Assembly: GCA_964522095.1 (NCBI GenBank) | Contig: CAZFSO010000001.1 | Span: 1 to 64,000 of the forward strand | DNA length: 64,000 bases | From: UBA6054 sp964522095 | Lineage (GTDB): Bacteria > Planctomycetota > Phycisphaerae > Phycisphaerales > UBA1924 | Direction of reading: 5' to 3' | In this document: piece after piece, positions 54,053 to 63,983 of the stretch | How the letters are laid out: every line of letters begins with the position of its first letter | Position numbering within the stretch: the first letter of the stretch is position 1 | Made by a program: the position numbers and the translations under genes | Notes under the pieces: generated by a model | Database searches by the model: none | Seen by the model: only the letters and a program-made list of their open reading frames with translations | Told to the model about the DNA's origin: nothing

Positions 54053-56041
54053 TCAACTTCCCGCGTTGACACCGGCCTGGGTCTCGGCGTCGTCCGGGCC
54101 CGGGCGCTGTTCGTCGAGGGTGGGTGCGGGCTGGGACGGCTCGCGGGCCTCGGCCTGGCCGAGTTCGCCGCGGACTTCCGGGGTGACGTCGCGGGGGAAG
54201 CGTTCCAGGATGGCGCGGGCGACCCGGGGGCGGAGGGGCTCGGCCGGGGGAATCAGTCGCCAGGCCGCCATCCAGTCGTCCAGGGACTGCGGGGTGAGCG
54301 TCCCGGCGCCGTCGAGGTCGCCGGCGACCACCGCCGCGATGAGGAGCAGGCGGGCGCGTTGGCGGGCGCGGGTCTCGTTGAGCGCGGCGGGGTCGATCGT
54401 GGCGAGCAGGGCGGCCGCGTCGGCCGGCCGGCCGGACTCGATGCGGGCCTCGGCGAGCAGGAGCAGGGCGTCGATCACGCCGGGCGTGCGGTCGCGTTCG
54501 GGGTCGGCCAGCGGCGCGAGCACGGTCTCGCGCATCGCGGGGGTCAGGCCGGCGAGGCCGACGCCCTTGGCGAGTTGTTCGGGGGTGAGTCGTGCGGCGA
54601 GCGCGGCGATGGCGGTGTCGCGTTCGGCGGGGTCGATGGCGGGCAGGCTGGTCAGCCGGCGGAGCCCGTCGGGGTTGGCGTGGTGCGTGGTGAGGGCGCG
54701 GGCGGCGGGGGCGAAGAGGCGCGGGTCGGCCGACGCGGCCTCGACGAGCACGTCGGTGCCCAGGGGGCTCTCGGCCAGGGCGCTGGCGGCAGCGTTGCGG
54801 ACGGGGTCCTCTGGGGAGGTGAGCATCGCGGCGACCAGGGCCAGGTCGGCGGGCGTGCCGAGTCGGACGAGCAGTTTCAGGGCGGCCTCGCCGCCCCGGA
54901 CCGGGTCGCGCTGGCGCAGGGCGGCGACGACCCGCTCGCGCGTCTCGGGGGCGTTGAGCAGGTCGGACTGGGCCAGGGCCCACAGGGCGGTTGTGACCGC
55001 GCCGAACGGCGCGTCGTCGCGGTCCAGCCAGCGGACGGTCGGGGCGACGGCGTCCTCGTTGGGCCAGCGCGCGACGCCGAGCAGCATCGGCTCGGCGGCC
55101 TGCGGCGAAGGTTCGGTCTGCAGGGCGCGGGTCAGGGTCAGCATCGCGTCCGGCGGGACCAAGCGGCTGACGAGGGTGGCGGCGCGGGCGCGGGTGGCGG
55201 GGTCGGGGTGTTGGAGCCGGTCGGCGGCGGCCGAGGCGACCTCCGGCCCGAGTTGCGTGCGCGCGGACAGGTCGCGGCCGGCCAACTCGAAGCCCAGGTC
55301 ACGCACGGGCGGCCGGTCGTCGCCGATCAGTTCGGCGAGCAGCACGGTGCGCCCGGCGGCGTCCAGTTCGACGTGCAGACGCCGGTACAGCGCGATCACC
55401 TCGTCGGCCAGGTGTCGGTAGTGGTCGGCGAGCGTCCGGGTCCGTGCTGCCTGGCGGGCGAGGACGGTGCTGGCCCAGGCCCGGTCGGACCAGGTCGCCG
55501 CGCCCTCGCCCCAGTTGGTCCACTCTTCGAGCGTCCAGCCCTCGCCCATGCCGGTCAACTCCTCCAGGGCGAGGCGGGCGGGCTGGTGGACGCCGGGCTC
55601 GGGGTCCACGAGGAGGGCCAGCAGGCGCGTCGCGGCCTCGCGGCTGCCGAAGCGGGGCAGCAGGCGGATGGCGGCGATCCGGGTCGGCAACGGGTAGCGG
55701 TCGGTGGTCGTTGTGGAAATCGCCCTCCAGAGACCGGGGGGGAGGCGCTCGGGTTTCGCCAGTTGGGCGAGCATCGCGTCGGCGGTTTCCGGGTCGTGGA
55801 GCAGGCGGATGATGTCGGCCTCGGCCCGGGTATCGCCGGCGGCGAGTTCGCGGAACGCCCGTTCCGCGGCCGCGGGGGCGGTTTCGGACTCCGTCTGGGG
55901 CGCCGGGGCCTCCGGCTGGCGGGCGGGCGCGGCGTGGGCGGACACGGCGGCCAAGGCGAGGGCGGCGAGGATTGTCGGACGGGCCCCGGGGGATGACCGA
56001 AAGATGTTGGGCCGAGATGGGGTAGGCTTGATTGCGGTCAT
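54053..56041 (-). CDS. Exported HEAT-repeat protein
   Basis: A 662-residue protein. The N-terminus has a basic segment and hydrophobic stretch PTILAALALAAVSAHA, a signal peptide, followed by an Ala/Pro/Glu linker. The body is helical HEAT-like repeats: RIAAIRLLPRFGSREAATRL, DLGFELAGRDLSARTQLGPE, ATRARAATLVSRLVPPDAML, GGEAALKLLVRLGTPADLAL and PVRNAAASALAESPLGTDVL. It ends in a Pro/Glu-rich tail. No catalytic domain is recognised; such planctomycete proteins are presumed periplasmic scaffolds. Divergent from the TPR gene with 69 bases between starts; no Shine-Dalgarno at either ATG. Confidence 0.8.
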   Translation of the reverse strand: MTAIKPTPSRPNIFRSSPGARPTILAALALAAVSAHAAPARQPEAPAPQTESETAPAAAERAFRELAAGDTRAEADIIRLLHDPETADAMLAQLAKPERLPPGLWRAISTTTTDRYPLPTRIAAIRLLPRFGSREAATRLLALLVDPEPGVHQPARLALEELTGMGEGWTLEEWTNWGEGAATWSDRAWASTVLARQAARTRTLADHYRHLADEVIALYRRLHVELDAAGRTVLLAELIGDDRPPVRDLGFELAGRDLSARTQLGPEVASAAADRLQHPDPATRARAATLVSRLVPPDAMLTLTRALQTEPSPQAAEPMLLGVARWPNEDAVAPTVRWLDRDDAPFGAVTTALWALAQSDLLNAPETRERVVAALRQRDPVRGGEAALKLLVRLGTPADLALVAAMLTSPEDPVRNAAASALAESPLGTDVLVEAASADPRLFAPAARALTTHHANPDGLRRLTSLPAIDPAERDTAIAALAARLTPEQLAKGVGLAGLTPAMRETVLAPLADPERDRTPGVIDALLLLAEARIESGRPADAAALLATIDPAALNETRARQRARLLLIAAVVAGDLDGAGTLTPQSLDDWMAAWRLIPPAEPLRPRVARAILERFPRDVTPEVRGELGQAEAREPSQPAPTLDEQRPGPDDAETQAGVNAGS

Positions 56042-56110
56042 GGCTCGGGCGGGTTAGGATCTGCTTCGTGGTTCGAGGCTCTTGGGGCGGAGTCCCCTCG
56101 GCGGTGCGGC

Positions 56111-57523
56111 ATGAATGACTGGATGGATGCGGAACATCACGTCGAGCGCGCCCACGAACTGTACGATGCCGGTCGGTGGGACGAGGCGGAAACCGAGTTG
56201 CGCCGCGCCCTTTTTCTCAATCCGTTCCAGGCCGAGTGGCACTTCAACCTCGGCCTGACGCTCGAGGCGGCGGGGCGGAACGCCGACGCGGCGGCGGCGT
56301 TCGAGCGGAGTTTCGAGTTGCAGACGGACGGGTCGGACCGGGACGCCAACAGCGCGCTGCTGGTGGGGGTGAACCTGGTCCGGGCGGGGCAGTTCGAGGC
56401 GGCGCTGGCGTGGCTGGACCGGGCCGAGGAGATCGAGCCGGCCAGCGTGGCCCCCTACGTGCAGCGCGTCGAGGCGCTGGCTGAACTGGGGCGGCACGAG
56501 GAGTCCGAGGAGGCGTTCTACCTCGGCCAGCAGATCGACCACGACCACGCCGAGTTGTACGCCGCGATGGCGCACGCCCTGTCGCTCCGAGCCGACCACG
56601 AGCGGTCGGTCTGGTGCCTGCGCGAGGCGGCCCGGCTGGACCCGGACCTGCCGCGTGTGCGGGCGCGCCTGGCGCGGGCCTACGCGGACTCGGGGCGTCT
56701 GGAGCGTGCCCGGCAGCTGTACGTCCGGGAGCTGCGGGACGATCCGGGCGACGTGGAGACGCTGCTGGACCTTGGCGAGTTGCTGATGGACATGCACCGG
56801 CTGACCGAGGCCGGCGAGAAGTTCCGGCGGGTCCTGGAGATCGAGCCGGACCACCCCGACGCGCACCACATGCTCGGCGAACTCGCCGAGCGCGAGGGTC
56901 GCACGGCGGACGCGCTGGTGCAGTACGACGTGGTGCTGCGTCTGGACCCGGCGTACCCCGGCGCGCGGCGCCGGCTGGCCAAGGTGATGCTCGACCGCGG
57001 GCGCGAGGAGGACCTGCCGCGCGTGCGCGACCTGCTGCGCCGCGAGTTGCGCGAGGCCTCGGGCGACGAGGAGGCCGGGGCGGAGGAGTTCGAGGAACTC
57101 GGGCGGCTGATGCTCGACGCGGGCGTCCCGGCCGACGCGATCAAGGCGTACCGCGAGTTGCTGGCGCGCCAGCCGGGCAACCACCGCGGGCACCACGGCA
57201 TGAGCGTGGCCCTGCTCGGGGTCGGTCGGACGGGCGACGGCATCGAGGAGGCCCGCCGGGCGCTGGCGCTGCAGCCGCGGTTCGTGCCGGCGATGCACAA
57301 CCTGGCGCTGGCGCACCTGCGCGAGCACCGCTGGATGCGGGCGCGGTTCTGGGTGCGTCAGGCGCTTCGGATCGAGCCGGACGACCCGGCGCTGCGTCGC
57401 CTGCGCCTGAAACTGCGGCTGCACTCGGTGTTCGGGCTGGTTGCGTGGGGCGCCCGGCTCGTCGCGCGGGGGTGGCGTCGGGCGTGGTCGGTCGTCGGTC
57501 GCCCGGCGCGCGTGGGGGCCTGA
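56111..57523 (+). CDS. TPR-repeat protein
   Basis: A 470-residue protein of tandem tetratricopeptide repeats from residue ~8 to ~420. Examples are AHELYDAGRWDEAETELRRA, FQAEWHFNLGLTLEAAGRNA, YAAMAHALSLRADHERSVWC, LLDLGELLMDMHRLTEAGEK, HMLGELAEREGRTADALVQY and HHGMSVALLGVGRTGDGIEE. The last ~50 residues contain LHSVFGLVAWGARLVARGWR, a moderately hydrophobic amphipathic helix that may touch the membrane. TPR arrays bind other proteins; no enzyme domain is present and no partner can be named. Divergent to the HEAT gene and convergent to trpB, three bases between stops. Confidence 0.85.
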   Translation: MNDWMDAEHHVERAHELYDAGRWDEAETELRRALFLNPFQAEWHFNLGLTLEAAGRNADAAAAFERSFELQTDGSDRDANSALLVGVNLVRAGQFEAALAWLDRAEEIEPASVAPYVQRVEALAELGRHEESEEAFYLGQQIDHDHAELYAAMAHALSLRADHERSVWCLREAARLDPDLPRVRARLARAYADSGRLERARQLYVRELRDDPGDVETLLDLGELLMDMHRLTEAGEKFRRVLEIEPDHPDAHHMLGELAEREGRTADALVQYDVVLRLDPAYPGARRRLAKVMLDRGREEDLPRVRDLLRRELREASGDEEAGAEEFEELGRLMLDAGVPADAIKAYRELLARQPGNHRGHHGMSVALLGVGRTGDGIEEARRALALQPRFVPAMHNLALAHLREHRWMRARFWVRQALRIEPDDPALRRLRLKLRLHSVFGLVAWGARLVARGWRRAWSVVGRPARVGA

Positions 57524-57526
57524 GCG

Positions 57527-58798
<1,272 letters not shown>

Positions 58799-58806
58799 GG
58801 GCAAGC

Positions 58807-60135
58807 CTATTCGGGGTTGGCGACGGGCACGGCCGGCGGGCCTTCATCGGCGTGGCCGGCGGCGGCGATGCCCTCCCTCTCGTCGACAAGCAGCAGAAGC
58901 AGCCACCCGGCCAAGAAGAGCAGGGCCACGCAGACGAGCGCGACGGGCTGGCCGGCAAAGCGGCTCAGCAGCCCGAACAGGGCAACCCCGATCATGCCGG
59001 CGAGTTTGTAGACCATGCCCCAGAGCCCGAAGAACTCGCCGGCGCGGCCCTCGGGGGTGAACGCGCCCACGATCGCCCGCGATGCGGTGCCGATGCCCCC
59101 GAGGCCCAGGCCGATCACGCCAGCGAGCGCGAAGTACGCGGCCGGGGGCGGGTCTATGAACGCCGCGGCTGCCATGGCCAGGGTTGCCCCGACCCAGAGC
59201 CACAGCAGGACCGAGATCGTGCGCACGTGCCCGAAACGGTCCTGCACCAACCCCGCGCACGCGGCAGACGCGCCGCCGGTCACCGCGATGACCAGGGCCA
59301 ACTGGATGAGTTGGCGCAGGTCGAAACCAAGGCGGGTGCCGATCAGGCCGAGGCCATAGATCATCGTCATCGTGCCCATGCTGTAGACCGAGAAGGCGAG
59401 GAAGAACCGGGCGAGCTGGCGGAACCGGCGGGTCTGCCGGGCGCTCTCGGCGAGCCGGCGGAAGGCGGCGCCGACGACGGTCGCGTTGTCGGCGCGGGCG
59501 GGGGTGGCCTTTTCCCGGAGCCAGAGGGCGGCGGGCAGGATGCCCACGGCGAACCACACGCCGCAGAAGTAGAGCAAGGGTCGCAGTTCCGGCTGCTCGG
59601 ACGCGCCCTTCCCGGTGAGCAGCAGGTAGCCGGCCGTGATGGCAAGGAGCGCTACGGCGCCAAGGTAACTCATTGTCCACCCGATGGCCGACACCCGTCC
59701 GACGGTGCGTGGGGTTGAGATCTCCGGAAGGAACGACCCCAGGAAGTTCTCGCCCAGGCCGCAGGCGACGGCCGCGACCACGTAGAGCACGAACGCCAGG
59801 GCGAGCTGCCCGGGCTGGAGCGCCCCCAACGCGAAGGTGAGCACCGCGCAGACGAGACCGGTCGCGAGGAGCAGTTCACGCTTCCATGCCCGCTGGTCGG
59901 CGATGGCGCCGATCACGGGGGAGAGCAGGACGATCAGGCCGAGGCTGACCGGGCCCATCAGGAACCATGCCGAGCGCCCGCGCTCCTCGTCGGCCACGAG
60001 GACGCCGACGACGAAGAGCGGGAACAGCAGCGTGTTGATCAGCAGTTGGAACGACTGGTTGGCGATGTCGTAGACCCCCCACGCGAAGACCGCGCGCGGG
60101 TTGGGGAGCGACCGGAACGGCGGGGGCCATGGCAT
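58807..60135 (-). CDS. MFS transporter, UMF1/Atg22-like
   Basis: A 442-residue polytopic membrane protein with about 12 hydrophobic segments. The start AVFAWGVYDIANQSFQLLIN is the W-x-x-Y-D-x-A-N motif of the UMF1 (Atg22-like) branch of the major facilitator superfamily. GENFLGSFLPEISTPRTVGR, VSAIGWTMSYLGAVALLAIT, GLIGTRLGFDLRQLIQLAL and the C-terminal AFTPEGRAGEFFGLWGMVYK are further family marks. Atg22 exports amino acids from the yeast vacuole; bacterial substrates are unknown. It lies between the hydrolase (34 bases) and trpB (8 bases) on the minus strand. A role with tryptophan would be a guess. Confidence 0.85.
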   Translation of the reverse strand: MPWPPPFRSLPNPRAVFAWGVYDIANQSFQLLINTLLFPLFVVGVLVADEERGRSAWFLMGPVSLGLIVLLSPVIGAIADQRAWKRELLLATGLVCAVLTFALGALQPGQLALAFVLYVVAAVACGLGENFLGSFLPEISTPRTVGRVSAIGWTMSYLGAVALLAITAGYLLLTGKGASEQPELRPLLYFCGVWFAVGILPAALWLREKATPARADNATVVGAAFRRLAESARQTRRFRQLARFFLAFSVYSMGTMTMIYGLGLIGTRLGFDLRQLIQLALVIAVTGGASAACAGLVQDRFGHVRTISVLLWLWVGATLAMAAAAFIDPPPAAYFALAGVIGLGLGGIGTASRAIVGAFTPEGRAGEFFGLWGMVYKLAGMIGVALFGLLSRFAGQPVALVCVALLFLAGWLLLLLVDEREGIAAAGHADEGPPAVPVANPE

Positions 60136-60169
60136 GGTGGCAGGGTATCCGGGGGTGCGCCCCGCGGCG

Positions 60170-60988
60170 TCAGGGCTGGTCCGGGCGCAGGACGGACTTG
60201 AGGAACTCGACCTGGAGGTTCTTGGCCTCCGTGCCGTGGCGCCCGAAGCCGGCGTGCTCCTGCGGGGCGCCGGTGTTCTTGAAGGTGTGCAGGCGGATCA
60301 GGCCGGGGTCGGCGCCCCGGTCGCGGTAGTGCGACTCCAGACGGGCGAGGAAGGCCTTCTGGACCGCCAGGGGGACCAGTTCGTCGCCCTCGGTGTGCAG
60401 GGCGAGCAGGGGGATGGGGCGGAACGCGTCCAGGCGGCGGGCGGCGTCGACGCGCTCGACCGAATCCCGGTCGTGCGAGACCGGCCAGGCGCGGTCGTGC
60501 CCGTCGGGGGGGAAGTAGAGGGTCTGCAGGTCGCCCGTGGTTCCCTCGACGGCGGCGCAGGCGAACGGGTGCGGGTCGCAGAGACGCCGGAAGGTGGCCA
60601 TGCCGCCGGCGGACATCCCGCCGATGGCGCAGCGGTCGAAGTCCAGGCGCTCGAACCGGGCGCGGAGGTCCTCGAGGATCGGGTCGATCTCCTGGGCCAT
60701 CTGGGCGATGACCGCGGGCCCGTTCTCGGCGCTGTCGCCGTCCGGGATGGCGCGCTCGCCGTGGCCGGGCAGGTCGACCGCGACGGCGGCGATGCCCGCG
60801 CGGACCCATCGCAGGTAGCGGCCGGGGTCGAGTTCCTTGTTCGCGGTCCGCCCGTGCATCCAGAGGACGAACGGCGCGGGGTCGTCGCCCTCGGGCAGGG
60901 CGATGAGGGCGGGCACCTCGGACGCGAGGGTCTCGCGGGTCGTGCGTTCGGCGAGCGAGCGCGGCAGTTGCTTGAAGCGGTCGTCCAT
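60170..60988 (-). CDS. Alpha/beta hydrolase (dienelactone-hydrolase-like)
   Basis: A 272-residue hydrolase. Oxyanion region VLWMHGRTANKELDPGRY, nucleophile elbow IGGMSAGGMATFRRLC, aspartate in LALHTEGDELVPL and histidine in EHAGFGRHGTEAK complete the catalytic triad. DLPGHGERAIPDGD is the usual second landmark. The substrate is not predictable; carboxylesterase or acyl-peptidase activities are possible. No signal peptide. The ATG at 60988 overlaps the stop of the pyrophosphorylase gene by one base (TGATG); a GTG one codon earlier is an alternative. Second gene of the operon that ends with trpB. Confidence 0.82.
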   Translation of the reverse strand: MDDRFKQLPRSLAERTTRETLASEVPALIALPEGDDPAPFVLWMHGRTANKELDPGRYLRWVRAGIAAVAVDLPGHGERAIPDGDSAENGPAVIAQMAQEIDPILEDLRARFERLDFDRCAIGGMSAGGMATFRRLCDPHPFACAAVEGTTGDLQTLYFPPDGHDRAWPVSHDRDSVERVDAARRLDAFRPIPLLALHTEGDELVPLAVQKAFLARLESHYRDRGADPGLIRLHTFKNTGAPQEHAGFGRHGTEAKNLQVEFLKSVLRPDQP

Positions 60989-62403
60989 CACAGCACCACC
61001 GTCTGGCCCGGCTCGACGCGGTCGGGCAGGTCGGCGTCCCTGAGTTGCTCGGCGTCCTGGGCGGTGCGCGGGGAGATCTCGATGACGGCGTCGGCGGAGC
61101 CGTCGGCGCGCCGGGGGACGGCGACGCCGCAGGATTCGAGCCAGCGGGCGGCGCGTTCGGTCTGGAGGCGCTTGCTGGATTCAATGGAGTCGTTGCCGGT
61201 GGCGTTCTTGACGGGTGCGAACTCCTCCAGGCGGTCGGCCTCGACGACGATCGACTTGCCGGCGAGGGGGATGGCGTCGAAGACGAAGCGTTCGAGTTTG
61301 ACGGCGTTGGGCTCGTCGGGGTCCACGTGCGACCCGGTGTCGGGGTCGTAGTGGGGCACCTTCTTGACCGCCCGGTGGAAGGGCAGGGCGAAGTCGGGGT
61401 CGCCCGAGATCTTGTCGATGAAGTCCACGCCGATGGCGTGCACCGCGATGGACCCGGCGTTGAAGCGCAGTTCGCCGGACCCGTCGGTCTGGCGGGCGAG
61501 TTCCTCGGGCAGGTCGGAGTACTCGATGACCCGCGTGCGCCCGTCGGCGACGCAGAAGACGCCGACCTTCTCGTCCCAGGACGACTTGGCGACCATCTTG
61601 GAACTGAACTGGCCGGAGGAGTCGGGCGACGACGCGTGCAGGCCGAGGAAGACGGGGTCCACGGGCCGGGCGTGGGGGTTGTCGACCTGGAAGTAGGACA
61701 GGTGCTCGACGCCTCGGCGCTGCATGTCGTCGAGCGCGCCGGAGACGCGCAGGGCCTTGAAGGCCCCGCCGTGGCCGTCGGGGTTGGTGGCGAGCACGCC
61801 GGGTTCGGCGAGCAGCATGCGTCCGGCGGCCTTGTCGAAGCTCGGCATGACGCCCTGGGGGAAGAAGCGCACCGCCGCGGGGTCCAGGCCGAAGTGCCGG
61901 TGCTCAGAGAAGAACGCGACGGTGGCGTCGTGGTTCAGGGGGCTGGTCATCACGTACCAGGGGATCGTGACGGCGTAGCGGTCCTGGGCCCCGAGGATCG
62001 CCTCGGCGAAGATCTGGAACAGCGGCTTGTCGGTGGCGCACGAGGTCGGGAAGCAGCCCTTGGGCCCGTCGTAGCCCAGGCGGGAGCCCTGGCCGCCCGC
62101 GACGGTGAAGCAGGCGACCTTGCCCGCCCGGATCAGCGCCTCGCCGGTGTGGGCGGCGGGCTCGCGGCTGGGGTCTCCGAGGCGCACGGCCCGGGCCGGC
62201 TCCAGGCTGGCGGGCGGGGTTTCGTGCGATTCGGAGAGCACGTGGCGTTCGATCAGCGGGCCGAGTTCGTCCGGGTCGAAGGCCGCGATTTGGGCTAGGA
62301 ACCGCTCGCGGGCGGGGGCGTCGAGCGTCTCGGCGTGGCGCAGCAGGTGCTCCTGCCCGATCCGGGCCAGGGCGGTCGCGTCGGGTCGGCTGGCGGTGGT
62401 CAT
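60988..62403 (-). CDS. UDP-sugar pyrophosphorylase, UAP/UDPGP family
   Basis: A 471-residue nucleotidyltransferase making UDP-GlcNAc or a related UDP-sugar from UTP and sugar-1-phosphate. Motifs are TVAGGQGSRLGYDGPKGCFP, which is the UTP-binding loop of the eukaryote-like UAP family, YVMTSPLNHDATVAFF, FFPQGVMPSFD, NPDGHGGAFKAL, LSYFQVDNPHARPVDPVFLG and FAPVKNATGNDSIESSKRLQ. Bacteria usually use the unrelated GlmU, so this type is notable. An N-terminal helical extension (~60 residues) is normal for the group. ATG at 62403 with acggagattgcccc upstream. First gene of the operon, divergent from rpe. Confidence 0.88.
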   Translation of the reverse strand: MTTASRPDATALARIGQEHLLRHAETLDAPARERFLAQIAAFDPDELGPLIERHVLSESHETPPASLEPARAVRLGDPSREPAAHTGEALIRAGKVACFTVAGGQGSRLGYDGPKGCFPTSCATDKPLFQIFAEAILGAQDRYAVTIPWYVMTSPLNHDATVAFFSEHRHFGLDPAAVRFFPQGVMPSFDKAAGRMLLAEPGVLATNPDGHGGAFKALRVSGALDDMQRRGVEHLSYFQVDNPHARPVDPVFLGLHASSPDSSGQFSSKMVAKSSWDEKVGVFCVADGRTRVIEYSDLPEELARQTDGSGELRFNAGSIAVHAIGVDFIDKISGDPDFALPFHRAVKKVPHYDPDTGSHVDPDEPNAVKLERFVFDAIPLAGKSIVVEADRLEEFAPVKNATGNDSIESSKRLQTERAARWLESCGVAVPRRADGSADAVIEISPRTAQDAEQLRDADLPDRVEPGQTVVL

Positions 62404-62478
62404 GGGGCAATCTCCGTCTTGCGAGCGGGATCCTACGGACGGCGGGGGGACGCGTCCGGCGTGCGAGTAGAGTTGGGC

Positions 62479-63225
62479 ATGAGCGCGACGCACGCCCTGA
62501 AAATCGACCCTTGCCAGGCGCCTCCCCGCCTGCCGCTGGTGGCGCCGTCCATCCTGGCGGCGGACTTCGCCAACCTCGGCTCGGACTGCCGCGGCGCGAT
62601 GGAGGCGGGCGCCGACCTGCTGCACGTGGACATCATGGACGGGCACTTCGTGCCGAACCTGTCGATGGGCCCGGGGGTGTGCGCCGCGGTGCGCCGGGCG
62701 CTGCCGGACGCCTTCCTGGACGTGCACCTGATGGTCACGGACCCGGACGCGTACGTGGACCCGTTCATCAAGGCGGGCGCGGACCTGATCTCGTTCCACG
62801 TCGAGGTGCGCGAGGGCGACGCGGCCCGGGACCTGATCCGGCGCATCCGCGACGCGGGGGTCCGGACCGGCATCGCCCTGAACCCCGACACCCCGGCCGA
62901 GCGGGTGATGCCCTATGTGGACATCGTGGACCTTGTTCTGGTGATGAGTGTTTTCCCCGGTTTTGGAGGTCAGGCGTTCATCCCAGAGGTGCTCGCGAAG
63001 ACCGAGATCATCCGGCCGGCGCTGCGGGCGAACCAGCGACTGGAGATCGACGGCGGGATCGGGCCTTCCACTGCGCCGGCCGCCGTGGAGGCCGGTTTCG
63101 ACCTGCTGGTGGCCGGCTCCGCCCTCTTCGGGCGTCCCCGGGACGAGTGGGCGGGCGTGGTGGAGCGGATCCGGGGCGTCGAGGGCGGGTCTGGGGGGGA
63201 CGCGCCGGGCGGGGCACGAACATAG
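62479..63225 (+). CDS. rpe: Ribulose-phosphate 3-epimerase
   Basis: Interconverts ribulose-5-phosphate and xylulose-5-phosphate in the pentose phosphate pathway. The 248-residue TIM barrel has VAPSILAADFANLGSDC, the metal-site LLHVDIMDGHFVPNLSMGP, DVHLMVTDPDAYVDPFIKAG, SFHVE, VLVMSVFPGFGGQAFIPEVL and the final metal aspartate in EIDGGIGPSTAP with VAGSALFG. All catalytic and metal residues are present. The ATG at 62479 (MSATHALKID) is chosen; the frame to 62335 overlaps the divergent gene. The C-terminal ~20 residues are Gly-rich. The short transaldolase gene at 41.5 kb belongs to the same pathway. Confidence 0.92.
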   Translation: MSATHALKIDPCQAPPRLPLVAPSILAADFANLGSDCRGAMEAGADLLHVDIMDGHFVPNLSMGPGVCAAVRRALPDAFLDVHLMVTDPDAYVDPFIKAGADLISFHVEVREGDAARDLIRRIRDAGVRTGIALNPDTPAERVMPYVDIVDLVLVMSVFPGFGGQAFIPEVLAKTEIIRPALRANQRLEIDGGIGPSTAPAAVEAGFDLLVAGSALFGRPRDEWAGVVERIRGVEGGSGGDAPGGART

Positions 63226-63359
63226 TGCTTACAAACTTGCCGCGGGCCGGGTTGTCGGGGGCCGATGGCGGCTGTTCTTGATAGACTTGGGGCTCGGCGC
63301 GCCGGGCGAGGATCGGGGACCGATCCGCTGGTGAGCCGCGATGGGTGGAGTCATTCGTC

Positions 63360-63983
63360 ATGCCGAAGCCGAGATCTGTGACCCTGGTTCTTTTGTCTGC
63401 TGCGCCGACCGCGTGGGACGAGGCCGGGCGCCTGATCGGGCGCGCGATGCTCCCCGCGACCGACGCTGGGGCCGATGCGCTGCACCAGCGGGTGCGGGCG
63501 TTCGTGACCGAGGGGCCGGCGCTCGACGTGGTGCTGTGCGGGCCGGAGGACTCGACCGCGGCGTCCGGCTCGCTGCTGGCGGAGGCGGCGGGCACCAAAC
63601 TCCGCAAGTTGGACGATCTTGCGAACGTGGACCTCGGGCTGTGGGAAGGCTCGCTGATGGAGGAACTCGAGGGGCGTTGCCCGTCGGCGTTCCGGGCCTG
63701 GAAGGACCAGCCGGACAGGATCCGGCCGCCGGAGGGCGAGGCGATCGGGGACGCGGCCCGCCGGGCGCTGCTCGCGGTCCGCAAGGCCTGCGACAAGGTC
63801 AAGAGCGAGCACGCGGTGGTGGGGGTGGCGGTGCGGCCGCTGCTCTGGGCGGCGTTGCTGGGCGTGCTGGGGGAGGAGCCGTGGAGCGCGTACTGGTCGC
63901 TGGCGGACGCCGCGGGCGAAATCCGGACTCTGGAGCGTCCGATCGCCGATCTGAACGCTGAGGCGGTCGCCGCTTCGGCATAG
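63360..63983 (+). CDS. Histidine-phosphatase-fold protein lacking catalytic residues
   Basis: A 207-residue protein whose order matches the phosphoglycerate-mutase-like (histidine phosphatase) superfamily: a first strand then AWDEAGRLIGRAMLPATDAG, VVLCGPEDSTAASGSLLAEA, LRKLDDLANVDLGLWEGSLM and SEHAVVGVAVRPLLWAALLG. The catalytic features are gone: the RHGxT loop reads LSAAPT, the SPxxRA arginine lies in CGPEDSTA, the E of LxExxxGxWEG is N, and the second histidine (SHGG) reads AVRP. It is probably a non-catalytic binding protein. The ATG at 63360 has ggtggag ten bases upstream; a GTG at 63345 is possible. rpe ends 134 bases upstream. Confidence 0.75.
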   Translation: MPKPRSVTLVLLSAAPTAWDEAGRLIGRAMLPATDAGADALHQRVRAFVTEGPALDVVLCGPEDSTAASGSLLAEAAGTKLRKLDDLANVDLGLWEGSLMEELEGRCPSAFRAWKDQPDRIRPPEGEAIGDAARRALLAVRKACDKVKSEHAVVGVAVRPLLWAALLGVLGEEPWSAYWSLADAAGEIRTLERPIADLNAEAVAASA

